Shown here in pieces: positions 42,821-51,548 of a stretch of DNA of 64,000 bases; position 1 is the first letter of the stretch, and the number at the start of each line of letters is the position of its first letter. A program made the translations under genes and the position numbers. Origin of the DNA: Flavobacterium petrolei. Its GTDB lineage: Bacteria > Bacteroidota > Bacteroidia > Flavobacteriales > Flavobacteriaceae. Below the pieces are notes generated by a model. The model was not told where the DNA came from and did no database searches. It saw only the letters and a program-made list of their open reading frames with translations. The stretch spans positions 434,001 through 498,000 of the forward strand of contig NZ_QNVY02000003.1 in the NCBI RefSeq assembly GCF_003314435.2, given 5' to 3'.

Positions 42821-45232
42821 ATGAAACTTAAATTAATCTTAATCTGTTTTATCGGAACGTTGTTTTCGATGCAGGCACAAACTTCCGTCAAACCGACGAT
42901 TCTGGAAAACACAGGAATTATTTCTGGAAAGATCACTGACAAAAAAACCAATGAACCTTTACCGTACGTGAATATTGTAGTAAAAGAAAACAACAAAGTT
43001 ATTACTGGTGAAATCACATCTGATAAAGGAACTTTTCAAATAAAAAATTTAGCCTTAAAAGATTACATCGTTGAAATCCAGTTTATGGGATATAAGACCA
43101 TTACTAAAGCGATTTCTCTCACAAACGAACAGAAAAACGCAAATCTGAACACGATTGCTATCGAAGAAGATGCCATTGAATTAAAGGGCGTAAATATAAT
43201 TGCTGAACGCTCCACAATTGAACAAAAAATTGACAGAAAAGTAATCAATGTAGGGAAAGATCTGACCACCGCAGGCGCAACAGCATCCGAAATCATGAAT
43301 AATATTCCTTCTGTAAATATAGATCAAGATGGGAAATTATCATTACGCGGTAACGAAAACGTACGTGTTCTGGTAGATGGACGTCCAAGTAATATTGATG
43401 CGTCTCAGTTGTTGAAACAAATCCCATCAACTTCCATTAAAAAAATTGAATTAATCACCAATCCAAGTGCCAAATACAATCCGGAAGGAATGTCTGGCAT
43501 CATCAACATTGTTTTACATAAAAATGCCAATGACGGATTTAATGCCAGTATCAATACGGGTCTAACTTTTGCACAAACACCAAAGATTAGCAATTCCCTT
43601 AACATGAACTATAGAACCGGTAAAGTGAACTTTTTCTCCACTTATGGGAATAATTTTGGCAAAAGATTCAATGAAGGGCGAATTTCAAGACTTGACGACA
43701 ACTCCAATCAAATGTTCGATATTGTAAATGACAACAAATCTCATTTGTTCAAAATTGGAATGGATTATTACATCAATGACAAAAACACTATTTCTGCCTA
43801 CACGAATCAAAACATATTTGTTGGAGATGGTATAGTGGATGTGAACATTCTAAATCCTAATCCCTCACAAAATGTACTGCTAAATTCTAAATACTTTTCA
43901 GATAATACGGACGGTACTTACAATGTAGCTTTCAAGCATCTAACAAAAAAAGAGGGTGAAACACTGGATTTAGAAATAAATCACAGCATCTATTCTGAAA
44001 ATCAAGATGCTAGTTTTCTAACTACTTTCAACAATCCCAATATTCCAAGCAGTTCTTATACCGATAATTTGGGTGATAAAAGACAAAATTCAACCGTCAA
44101 TTTGGACTATGTGAATCCGTTGAATGACAAGACTAATCTAGAGTTGGGTGCTGAAAGCAGAATTGTACGAACAGAAAACAATTACAGGACTAACAATAGT
44201 TCTTTATCAAATTCTGATTACAGTTATGATTTAGACATCTATTCTGCTTACGCTACATTTGGACAAAAATTTAAAAAAATAGGATATCAATTAGGCGCCC
44301 GTTTTGAAAGTTACAAGGTAAACGCAATGTTAAACGGTGCTACCGCTTACAAAGATGATTATTTCACGGTCTATCCTTCAGCTTCGATGACGTATTCTCC
44401 TACGGAAAAAAATCAGTTCCAAATCAGTTTAAGCCGACGTGTAGACAGACCTAGTTTAGACCAAACCAAACCTATCAGAGAATTCAGCACACCTAGAATA
44501 ACCTCCATTGGAAATCCTGAATTAGACCCACAATTCACCACATCTATTGAATTAAATTATACTAAAACAATTGCTAAAGGATCATTCAGTACTGGTCTTT
44601 TTGTAAGAAGTATTTATAATGAAATCAACAGAATTATCTATCCAGATCCTCAAAATCAGGACCAACAAATTATGAGTTTTGACAACTTTGACAATAATAC
44701 AGCTTATGGTTTTGAAGCTTCTTTAAATTACAAAATCAATAGTTGGTGGGACATCCAGCCAGCAATAGATTTTTCTAGTATTAACCAGAAAGGATTGGTT
44801 TCAGTACTTAATTCAACCACCAATACATTTGATTTGGTTTCCAAAGAAGTAACTGCATCAGCTTTCAACGCCCGTTTCAATAGTAATTTCAAAGCTACTA
44901 AAAGCCTTCGTTTCCTTTTATTTGGATTTTATCGTTCTGGAGTTGATGGTGTACAATTTAACGGTAAAGAAATGTATAAAATTGATACCGGTGGACGTTA
45001 TTCATTTTTAAAAGAAAAAGCCACCTTAAGTGTTCGTTTCAATGATATTTTTAATACGATGAAAGCCGGTTTTGACGGACAAAATCCATATCCGCAAGTC
45101 GGTCAATTTACTTGGGAAAGCCAATCCGTTTATCTTGGTTTCAACTACATCTTTGGCGCAGGGAAAAACAAAAACTTGCAGCGTAAACAAAGAGATAACA
45201 ACACCAAACAAGATGGTGGAGGATTGTTTTAA
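42821..45232 (+). CDS. Outer-membrane receptor, TonB-dependent/OMP_b-brl_3 type
   Basis: 803 residues. Signal peptide (cleavage near SMQAQT), carboxypeptidase-regulatory-like domain (about 32-115, ISGKITDKKTNEPLPYVNIVV), plug domain (ASEIMNNIPSVNIDQDGKLSLRGNENVRVLVDG...) and a C-terminal barrel of the type annotated as outer-membrane beta-barrel family. The end is unusual for a barrel: after YLGFNYIFGAG there is a basic, polar tail (NKNLQRKQRDNNTKQDGGGLF). No SusD partner. Substrate unknown. Confidence 0.92.
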   Translation: MKLKLILICFIGTLFSMQAQTSVKPTILENTGIISGKITDKKTNEPLPYVNIVVKENNKVITGEITSDKGTFQIKNLALKDYIVEIQFMGYKTITKAISLTNEQKNANLNTIAIEEDAIELKGVNIIAERSTIEQKIDRKVINVGKDLTTAGATASEIMNNIPSVNIDQDGKLSLRGNENVRVLVDGRPSNIDASQLLKQIPSTSIKKIELITNPSAKYNPEGMSGIINIVLHKNANDGFNASINTGLTFAQTPKISNSLNMNYRTGKVNFFSTYGNNFGKRFNEGRISRLDDNSNQMFDIVNDNKSHLFKIGMDYYINDKNTISAYTNQNIFVGDGIVDVNILNPNPSQNVLLNSKYFSDNTDGTYNVAFKHLTKKEGETLDLEINHSIYSENQDASFLTTFNNPNIPSSSYTDNLGDKRQNSTVNLDYVNPLNDKTNLELGAESRIVRTENNYRTNNSSLSNSDYSYDLDIYSAYATFGQKFKKIGYQLGARFESYKVNAMLNGATAYKDDYFTVYPSASMTYSPTEKNQFQISLSRRVDRPSLDQTKPIREFSTPRITSIGNPELDPQFTTSIELNYTKTIAKGSFSTGLFVRSIYNEINRIIYPDPQNQDQQIMSFDNFDNNTAYGFEASLNYKINSWWDIQPAIDFSSINQKGLVSVLNSTTNTFDLVSKEVTASAFNARFNSNFKATKSLRFLLFGFYRSGVDGVQFNGKEMYKIDTGGRYSFLKEKATLSVRFNDIFNTMKAGFDGQNPYPQVGQFTWESQSVYLGFNYIFGAGKNKNLQRKQRDNNTKQDGGGLF

Positions 45233-45285
45233 ACAAAAAATAAAATGCCTGAATAAAAATTAGTTTTAATAGTTAGTTACCAAAG

Positions 45286-45317
45286 AAAAACCCGGAGTAT
45301 GCCAACTCCGGGTTTTT
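45286..45317. terminator. Bidirectional terminator between receptor gene and fabH
   Basis: AAAAACCCGGAGT (45286-45298) and ACTCCGGGTTTTT (45305-45317), perfect 13-bp stem, loop of 6. Confidence 0.93.
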
Positions 45318-45353
45318 TGATTTTAAAATATTTTTTAAATCTAGAGAATTATT

Positions 45354-46361
45354 TTACCATTTAATAATTGCACTTCCCCAAGTAAAACCACTTCCAAATG
45401 CTGCTAATACAACAGTATCACCCGATTTTATTTTACCTTGTTCCCATGCTTCAGTCAAAGCAATTGGAATAGAAGCTGCAGTAGTATTACCGTATTTCTG
45501 AATGTTATTATAGACCTGATCATCTGTCAAGTTGAATTTCTTTTGGATAAACTGTGAAATTCTCAAATTAGCCTGATGCGGAATCAACATATCAATATCC
45601 GAAACCTGCAAATTATTTGCTTGTAATCCTTCATTAATTACTTCACTGAAACGAACTACAGCATTTTTAAATACGAATTGTCCGTTCATGTACGGGAAAT
45701 AACTTTCATCATCCGGATCATTATCTGCTAAAATATCAGTTACCCAACGACCTCCCATTCCTGGAGCTTTTACAATTAGTTCTTCGGCATGTTGCCCTTC
45801 AGAATGTAAGTGCGTGGATAAAATCCCTTTTGTTAAATCTTCTTCTCTGCTCAAAACAGCTGCTCCTGCTCCATCACCAAAAATTACCGAAACACCGCGT
45901 CCACGGGTCGTCATGTCCAATCCGGTAGAATGAACCTCAGATCCAATAACCAATATGTTTTTATACATTCCAGTTTTTATGTACTGATCTGCTACTGACA
46001 AAGCGTAAATAAATCCAGAACATTGATTTCTTACATCCAATGCGCCAACTGTTCTTAAACCCAAATCACGTTGCACTAAAACTCCTGGTCCAGGGAAATA
46101 AAAATCAGGACTCAAAGTGGCAAAAACCACAAAATCGATATCCTCCTTAGCAACACCAGAACGCTCAATCGCAATCTTAGCCGCTTTTACGCCCATAGAA
46201 GTCGTTGTATCTTCTCCTTTTATAATGTGTCTTCGTTCTTGAATTCCTGTTCTTTCTTGAATCCACTCGTCATTGGTATCTATAATTTTGGACAAATCGT
46301 CATTGGTCACTATGTTTTCGGGAACGTAATAACCCAATCCTGCTATTTTTGAATGATACAT
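45354..46361 (-). CDS. fabH: Beta-ketoacyl-ACP synthase III
   Basis: Starts fatty-acid synthesis by condensing an acyl-CoA primer with malonyl-ACP. 335 residues, thiolase fold. Catalytic Cys114 in RNQCSGFIYAL, His in MLIPHQANLRI and Asn in GNTTAASIP. The C-terminal GSGFTWGSAIIKW is typical. In flavobacteria FabH is expected to use branched primers, but that cannot be read from sequence. Monocistronic here, not with plsX/rpmF in this window. Candidate -7 box at 46393-46400. Confidence 0.96.
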   Translation of the reverse strand: MYHSKIAGLGYYVPENIVTNDDLSKIIDTNDEWIQERTGIQERRHIIKGEDTTTSMGVKAAKIAIERSGVAKEDIDFVVFATLSPDFYFPGPGVLVQRDLGLRTVGALDVRNQCSGFIYALSVADQYIKTGMYKNILVIGSEVHSTGLDMTTRGRGVSVIFGDGAGAAVLSREEDLTKGILSTHLHSEGQHAEELIVKAPGMGGRWVTDILADNDPDDESYFPYMNGQFVFKNAVVRFSEVINEGLQANNLQVSDIDMLIPHQANLRISQFIQKKFNLTDDQVYNNIQKYGNTTAASIPIALTEAWEQGKIKSGDTVVLAAFGSGFTWGSAIIKW

Positions 46362-46654
46362 ATACTATTGTTATTTTATTAAAATACGAGTGCAAATTTA
46401 AAACATACTTGAAAATATGAGCTCACAAATTACTACTTTTTTAACAATTTACAAGTTTTATGCCTTTTGTAAACCTTTATAGCCATCATCAGTCATAAAA
46501 TTATGACAGAACACAAATAAAAAAAAAGCTCAAGAAAGCAAACTGAAACCAATGCAAAAGTTAAAAAGAGTTTATTGTTTCCAAATGTAACAACATTGAA
46601 TTATTTTAGACCAATCATTGACACTGCTAACGCTAATTTAAAATCATTCAAATT
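46362..46654. promoter_or_regulatory. Divergent spacer between fabH and the S9 peptidase gene
   Basis: 293 bp. Minus strand TAAATTTG (rc of 46393-46400) is a -7 match for fabH. TTTACAA (46448-46454) and TTGTAAA (46467-46473) form a 7-bp inverted repeat with a 12-base spacer, a possible operator. No convincing rightward promoter was found. Confidence 0.4.
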
Positions 46655-49066
46655 ATGAAGTTAAAAATTCCATTTTTTCTATTTCTTGGACTAAGCTTAA
46701 CCACTTATGCACAAGAGAACTTAACCTATCAAAAACCATCTCAATCCATTTTGGAATTGGCTGATTATGAAAGAGCGCCTTCGGTATCGATGGATACTAA
46801 AAAAGAATACATGCTGTTGACATATAGAAACACCTATAAATCATTGGACGATTTAAACCAAGATGAATTGCGTTTGGGCGGATTGCGAATTAATCCAATT
46901 ACAAATATTTCAAGTACAGTTACGTACGTGAACAACTTGAAATTACGTAAAATAAACGATAAGAATGAAGTGCAGGTTGCAGGTTTGCCTACAAATCCTC
47001 GCATCAGTACTATCGCTTGGTCACCAAATGATAAAAAAATCTCATTTTCCCACACCACAGCTTCTGGTGTTGAACTTTGGGTTATCGATGTTGCTTCGGC
47101 GAAAGCCACAAAATTAACAGAGGCCACGGTAAATGCGAATATTGGAAGTCCGTTCAGCTGGATGAACGACAACGAAACCATTTTGGTAAAAATGTTACCA
47201 AAAAATAGAGCAGCGCTTTTGGATGCCAAAAAAGATTTGCCAACCGGTCCTATAATTTCGAATGCCGATGGTGTAAAATCTCAAAACAGAACTTATCCAG
47301 ACATGTTGAAAAACAAAAATGATGAAATCAATTTTGAGAACATCATGACTTCTGAATTGTACAAAGTAAACTTGAACGGAACGGCTACTTTGTTCAAAAA
47401 AGCTGACATGTATGCTGGAGAAAGCTTCTCTCCTGATGGAAATTATTTGATGCTGACTACCATCCAAAAACCATTTTCATATATTGTTCCATTGAGTCGT
47501 TTCCCATCAAAATCTGTAGTTTATGACAAAGCCGGAAACGAAGTAAAAGTGGTAAATGAAGTGCCGCTTACTGAAATTATCCCTAAAGGTTTTATGGCCG
47601 TTCGAAAAGGAAAAAGAAACATGAGCTGGAGAGCAGATAAACCTGCAACATTAGCGTATGCTGAAGCTTTAGACGGCGGAGACCCTGCAAACAAAGTAGA
47701 ATTCAGAGATGAAGTTTTTCTTTGGAACACACCATTTAATGCAGCAGCTACTTCATTGGTAAAAACACCTCAACGTTACGATCGCATGATTTGGGGGAAT
47801 GACAATGTTGCTATAATTTCTGACGAATGGTACGACACACGAAATACCAAAACATATATTATCAATCCTTCGAATCCAAGTCAGGCTCCAAAAGTAATTT
47901 TCGATAGAAATTCACAAGATGTATATTCTGATCCGGGAAATTTTGAAACCAGAAAAAACCAATACAACAGGTATGTTTTGGCTATCGAAAATGACAATGC
48001 GTATCTACTTGGCGATGGTTTTACTAAAAACGGTCAATTTCCATTTATCAGTGAATTTAATTTGAAAACATTACAAGCTAAACGTTTGTACACCTCAGCT
48101 TACACAGATAAAAAAGAAGATATTTTGGAGATTGAAGATTTCAAGAAAGGAACTGTTTTAGTACAAATCCAGTCTAAAAATGAATATCCGAATTATTACC
48201 TTCGAAACATCAAACAAAAAAATAAACTAACGCCAATTACCGCATTCAAAAATCCTTTTGAAAGTATCAAAAACGTGAGTAAGGAAGTGATTAAATACAA
48301 ACGTAAAGATGGTGTTGAATTATCTGGAACCTTGTATTTACCTGTTGGTTATGACAAGGTTAAAAAAGAGAAAATGCCATTATTGATTTGGGCCTATCCA
48401 GCTGAATACAAAGACAAAAATTCAGCGGGACAAAGTACACAAAATCCGAATGAATTCACGTTTCCTAGTTATGGCTCGTTCGTATATTGGGTAACCAAAG
48501 GCTATGTCGTTCTTGATGACGCTGCTTTTCCTATCATTGGCGAAGGAACAACGGAACCAAATGATAATTTTATAACGCAATTAGTTGACAATGCAGAAGC
48601 AGCGATTAATGCTGTGGATGCTCTAGGATACATCAACAGAAAAAAAGTAGCCGTTGGTGGTCACTCGTATGGTGCTTTTATGACTGCTAATTTGTTGACA
48701 CATTCTAACCTTTTTGCTTGCGGAATCGCCCGAAGTGGTGCGTACAACAGAACGTTGACTCCTTTTGGCTTCCAAAGTGAGCAACGCAATTACTGGGAAA
48801 CTCCTGAAGTGTATAATACAATGTCCCCATTCATGAATGCGGACAAAATGAAAACGCCAATGCTTTTAGTACATGGTGAAGCCGATAATAACCCGGGAAC
48901 ATTTACTTTGCAAACTGAACGCTATTTTCAAGCTTTGAAAGGTCTAGGCGCTCCTGCAAGAATGGTGATTCTTCCAAAAGAAGCACATGGTTATGTAGCA
49001 AAAGAGAATATTTTGCATTTGCTTTGGGAACAAGATCAATTCTTAGAAAAATATTTGAAAAATTAA
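46655..49066 (+). CDS. Secreted S9 peptidase, glutamyl endopeptidase (CGEP)-like
   Basis: 803 residues: signal peptide (cleavage near TYAQEN), an N-terminal beta-propeller-like region and a C-terminal alpha/beta-hydrolase peptidase domain. Triad: Ser671 in GGHSYGAFM, Asp744 in HGEADNNPG and His778 in EAHGY. The stretch CGIARSGAYNRTLTPFGFQ and the region around it look, from memory, closest to plant chloroplast glutamyl endopeptidase (family S9D) rather than to prolyl oligopeptidase or DPP4. Probably periplasmic or secreted. Specificity for Glu is inference. Confidence 0.9.
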   Translation: MKLKIPFFLFLGLSLTTYAQENLTYQKPSQSILELADYERAPSVSMDTKKEYMLLTYRNTYKSLDDLNQDELRLGGLRINPITNISSTVTYVNNLKLRKINDKNEVQVAGLPTNPRISTIAWSPNDKKISFSHTTASGVELWVIDVASAKATKLTEATVNANIGSPFSWMNDNETILVKMLPKNRAALLDAKKDLPTGPIISNADGVKSQNRTYPDMLKNKNDEINFENIMTSELYKVNLNGTATLFKKADMYAGESFSPDGNYLMLTTIQKPFSYIVPLSRFPSKSVVYDKAGNEVKVVNEVPLTEIIPKGFMAVRKGKRNMSWRADKPATLAYAEALDGGDPANKVEFRDEVFLWNTPFNAAATSLVKTPQRYDRMIWGNDNVAIISDEWYDTRNTKTYIINPSNPSQAPKVIFDRNSQDVYSDPGNFETRKNQYNRYVLAIENDNAYLLGDGFTKNGQFPFISEFNLKTLQAKRLYTSAYTDKKEDILEIEDFKKGTVLVQIQSKNEYPNYYLRNIKQKNKLTPITAFKNPFESIKNVSKEVIKYKRKDGVELSGTLYLPVGYDKVKKEKMPLLIWAYPAEYKDKNSAGQSTQNPNEFTFPSYGSFVYWVTKGYVVLDDAAFPIIGEGTTEPNDNFITQLVDNAEAAINAVDALGYINRKKVAVGGHSYGAFMTANLLTHSNLFACGIARSGAYNRTLTPFGFQSEQRNYWETPEVYNTMSPFMNADKMKTPMLLVHGEADNNPGTFTLQTERYFQALKGLGAPARMVILPKEAHGYVAKENILHLLWEQDQFLEKYLKN

Positions 49067-49086
49067 TTCCAACTTGACCTAAAAGT

Positions 49087-49119
49087 AAAACCCCGAAATC
49101 ATATTGATTTCGGGGTTTT
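49087..49119. terminator. Bidirectional terminator, 15-bp stem
   Basis: AAAACCCCGAAATCA (49087-49101) and its complement (49105-49119) around a TAT loop, between the S9 peptidase gene (+) and the ABC ATPase gene (-). Confidence 0.93.
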
Positions 49120-49125
49120 CTATTT

Positions 49126-50076
49126 TTACGATAACATCAAGAACACTTCCTGATTGAGCTCTAATTCCGAGTCATGTTCAAAGAAAATCGCTCTTCTTTC
49201 AAAAGCTGCTTTGACTAAATAATGACTTCCTTTAAAATAGCACTGTTTCACAACTGCTTTCATCAGGGCATTGTCTACCACTTTCAATTGATGCGGATAT
49301 AATAAAAGTAATGCATCTTCATCGTCTTCAAGTGCTATTAATTGAGATAATTTCAATTCATTTACTTCCCCAAAAAGAGAAGCAATGTATTTATTCGCCG
49401 GGTTTTCATACAAGGATTTGGAATCACCTTTAGCCACTACTTTTCCATTTTGAACCACAATGGTTTCATCAGAAAAAGACAACGCATCGGTACTGTCATG
49501 TGTGGCAATAATACAAGTAACCCCTTTGTCTTTTAAATATCGAAACAAATTACGGCGCAATGAATTCTTTCGGAAAGAATCAATTTGGCTAAACGGTTCA
49601 TCGAGCAAAATAATTTCGGGCTCCAGAGCCAAAACTCTTGCCAAAGCTACTCGTTGCTGTTGTCCGCCACTCAAGAATTTCGCTTTTACTTTTGCGAAAG
49701 CAGTCATTTCGACCATATCTAATAATTCCTGAACTCGGGCTTTCTTCTCCTCAGGATACATATTCGACAAAAACTTGCCTACATTTTCTTCCACAGTTAT
49801 GTACGGCATCAAATCGAAATCTTGCGCTAAATATTTAATGTAATCTTCTCCTGGAACCAAATTGTATTTGGGGCCCAAAATAGGATTTTCATTATAGGTT
49901 ATCGCTCCGCTATCCAAGTTATATAATCCGTATATCAATTTAAGTAACGTACTTTTTCCGCAACCGCTTTCGCCAATGATAGCAGTGTTTTGACCTTTGG
50001 CAATTGTGAAACTAACATTTTCAATGACGGGTTCATCAATGTAAGTAAAGGATATGTCTTTTATCTCTAGCATCAT
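49126..50076 (-). CDS. ABC transporter ATP-binding protein (orphan)
   Basis: 316 residues. Complete ATPase: Walker A GESGCGKSTLLK, Q-loop AQDFDLMPYITV, signature LSGGQQQRVALARVLA, Walker B IILLDEPF and switch His in ATHDSTDALSF. The last 90 residues form a C-terminal beta-rich, TOBE-like part (HQLKVVDNALMKAVVKQCYFKGSHYLV), as in importers of the MalK/PotA type. No permease or binding protein lies nearby, so the partner is elsewhere. Two adjacent ATG codons (50076, 50073) are both possible; a -7 box is at 50092-50099. Confidence 0.92.
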   Translation of the reverse strand: MMLEIKDISFTYIDEPVIENVSFTIAKGQNTAIIGESGCGKSTLLKLIYGLYNLDSGAITYNENPILGPKYNLVPGEDYIKYLAQDFDLMPYITVEENVGKFLSNMYPEEKKARVQELLDMVEMTAFAKVKAKFLSGGQQQRVALARVLALEPEIILLDEPFSQIDSFRKNSLRRNLFRYLKDKGVTCIIATHDSTDALSFSDETIVVQNGKVVAKGDSKSLYENPANKYIASLFGEVNELKLSQLIALEDDEDALLLLYPHQLKVVDNALMKAVVKQCYFKGSHYLVKAAFERRAIFFEHDSELELNQEVFLMLS

Positions 50077-50091
50077 CTGTATTTAAGAGTG

Positions 50092-50099
50092 CAAATTTA
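50092..50099 (-). promoter_or_regulatory. Candidate -7 box for the ABC ATPase gene
   Basis: Minus strand TAAATTTG, 15 bases before the first ATG (50076). Confidence 0.45.
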
Positions 50100-50128
50100 C
50101 AATGTTTAATTCAAATTTAGATACAAAA

Positions 50129-50157
50129 AAAGGCTGCTTCTTAACGAAACAGCCTTT
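50129..50157 (-). terminator. Terminator of the lipocalin-OmpA transcript
   Basis: AAAGGCTG (50129-50136) and CAGCCTTT (50150-50157), with three further pairs inside (TTC/GAA); the minus strand continues in seven T. Confidence 0.9.
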
Positions 50158-50177
50158 GTTTTTATAGTATTTTTTGC

Positions 50178-50873
50178 TTAGTTTTTCACTTCAGCTTCTG
50201 CATCTTTAATCATTTTTTCATTTGCAGTAATAGCAAATTCAACACGACGGTTTTGACTTCTACCATCAACTGTTTCATTAGAAGCAATTGGATCAGCAAT
50301 TCCTAAACCAGTAACTTGAAATCTACTTGAAGAAACGCCTTTGCTAGCTAAATAATTTCTAACTGAGGCTGCTCTTTCTCCTGAAAGTTTTAAGTTATAA
50401 TCCGCTGGACCAGTACTATCTGTGTACCCGTAAATAGTAATATCAGTATCCGGATATTCTGCAAAAACTGGAACTAATTTATCTAAATTAGCTTTTGCAC
50501 CAGCAGTCAAAGAAGATTTGTTAGTATCAAAACGCACTGCATTTTCATTCAAAACTAATTTAATTCCTTCTCCTACACGAACTACTTCAGCTCCCGGAAG
50601 AACAGCATCAATTTCTCTTGCTTGTTTGTCCATTTTGTTACCAATAACTCCACCGGCAACTCCACCAACTACTCCACCTAGGACCGCTCCCATGGCGCCT
50701 TTTCCACCTTTACCAAGGTTGTTTCCAAGAACTCCACCAAGAACTGCTCCGGCAACTGCACCAATACCAGCACCTTTTTGTGTGTTGTTTGTGTTTTTTA
50801 TTGCCTCACAACTTGTGAACATAGAACCTATAACCATTATTGTTGCTATTGCAACTATCGAAATCTTTTTCAT
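50178..50873 (-). CDS. OmpA-family lipoprotein with glycine-zipper region (YiaD-like)
   Basis: 231 residues. Lipobox MFTSC (Cys22). A glycine-zipper stretch (about 33-82: GAGIGAVAGAVLGGVLG, VLGGVVGGVAGGVIG) that can insert in or lie on a membrane, then an OmpA-like peptidoglycan-binding domain (FDTNKSSLTAGAKANLDKLVPVF ... YGYTDSTGPADYNLKLSGERAASV ... NRRVEFAI). Probably links the outer membrane to the cell wall. The start is 18 bp after the lipocalin gene, so the pair is an operon. Confidence 0.94.
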   Translation of the reverse strand: MKKISIVAIATIMVIGSMFTSCEAIKNTNNTQKGAGIGAVAGAVLGGVLGNNLGKGGKGAMGAVLGGVVGGVAGGVIGNKMDKQAREIDAVLPGAEVVRVGEGIKLVLNENAVRFDTNKSSLTAGAKANLDKLVPVFAEYPDTDITIYGYTDSTGPADYNLKLSGERAASVRNYLASKGVSSSRFQVTGLGIADPIASNETVDGRSQNRRVEFAITANEKMIKDAEAEVKN

Positions 50874-50891
50874 ATCTGTATCTTTTACTTA

Positions 50892-51368
50892 TTAATTAAC
50901 TTTTTGAAACTGATACACAACATCAGTCATTTTTCCTGCTACATCAATTTTATCAATCAATTGAAAAGAAGATTCTGTTTGATTGGCTACGTATAAAATA
51001 TAACCTTCTTTCACTTTTCTAGCTTTTTCTCCAGCATTAAGAACTTTAAGAACAAACTGCCCATCATTATTGATAAACCATGTAATTGGTGAGCTGAATG
51101 CCGTACAATTTGCTTTTGTCAAAGCCATAGTTCCTTTATTATTATTAGAAACAAATTTCCAATTACTTCCTACAAAACATTCTGAATCTGCAATTTGAAA
51201 AGAATTTACTTTTACATATTGTGAACCTGGATACGTTACTGAACTTATTACCCAATTTCCTTTCATGGCAACCTGAGATTTTCTATCCGTATTTGTACTT
51301 GTCGCTGACGTTGACTTACATGCAAACATCAAAACCGCTAATGTGCATAATAAAATAACTTTTTTCAT
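50892..51368 (-). CDS. Lipocalin-family lipoprotein
   Basis: 158 residues. Lipobox LMFAC (Cys17). The mature part has the lipocalin-like start MKGNWVISSVTYPG, two cysteines in the barrel region (SECFVGSNWKF, KANCTAFS) that may pair, and YILYVANQTESSFQLIDKIDVAGKMTDVVYQFQK at the end. Lipocalin-fold lipoproteins bind small hydrophobic ligands; the ligand here is unknown. The pairing with an OmpA-type lipoprotein downstream is one I recall from other flavobacteria. Promoter box at 51400-51407. Confidence 0.88.
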   Translation of the reverse strand: MKKVILLCTLAVLMFACKSTSATSTNTDRKSQVAMKGNWVISSVTYPGSQYVKVNSFQIADSECFVGSNWKFVSNNNKGTMALTKANCTAFSSPITWFINNDGQFVLKVLNAGEKARKVKEGYILYVANQTESSFQLIDKIDVAGKMTDVVYQFQKVN

Positions 51369-51399
51369 TTTCTTAAAATTTAATGAATTAATACTTACA

Positions 51400-51407
51400 C
51401 AAATATA
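51400..51407 (-). promoter_or_regulatory. Candidate -7 box for lipocalin-OmpA operon
   Basis: Minus strand TATATTTG, a TAnnTTTG match, 31 bases before the ATG at 51368. Confidence 0.5.
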
Positions 51408-51473
51408 CGAAGCATTTAAATACAGTTGTTTCAGAATTAAATTATTTTATATCATAATTAACGCTTGCGACAA

Positions 51474-51507
51474 TTTGTCACTTTCATTATAATTGGTATT
51501 ACATTTG
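51474..51507 (+). promoter_or_regulatory. Promoter of htpG
   Basis: TTTG (51474-51477), 22 bases, TACATTTG (51500-51507): both halves of the Bacteroidota promoter. ATG 41 bases downstream. No CIRCE-like heat-shock repeat was seen. Confidence 0.6.
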
Positions 51508-51548
51508 AAAGAATTATAACCATCAAAATAAACTAAAAAATTCATAAT

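Noticed and set aside
50518..50895. 125-codon frame opposite the OmpA-family lipoprotein gene
   Set aside because: A mirror of the glycine-zipper coding sequence, giving a Pro/Thr-rich nonsense peptide.
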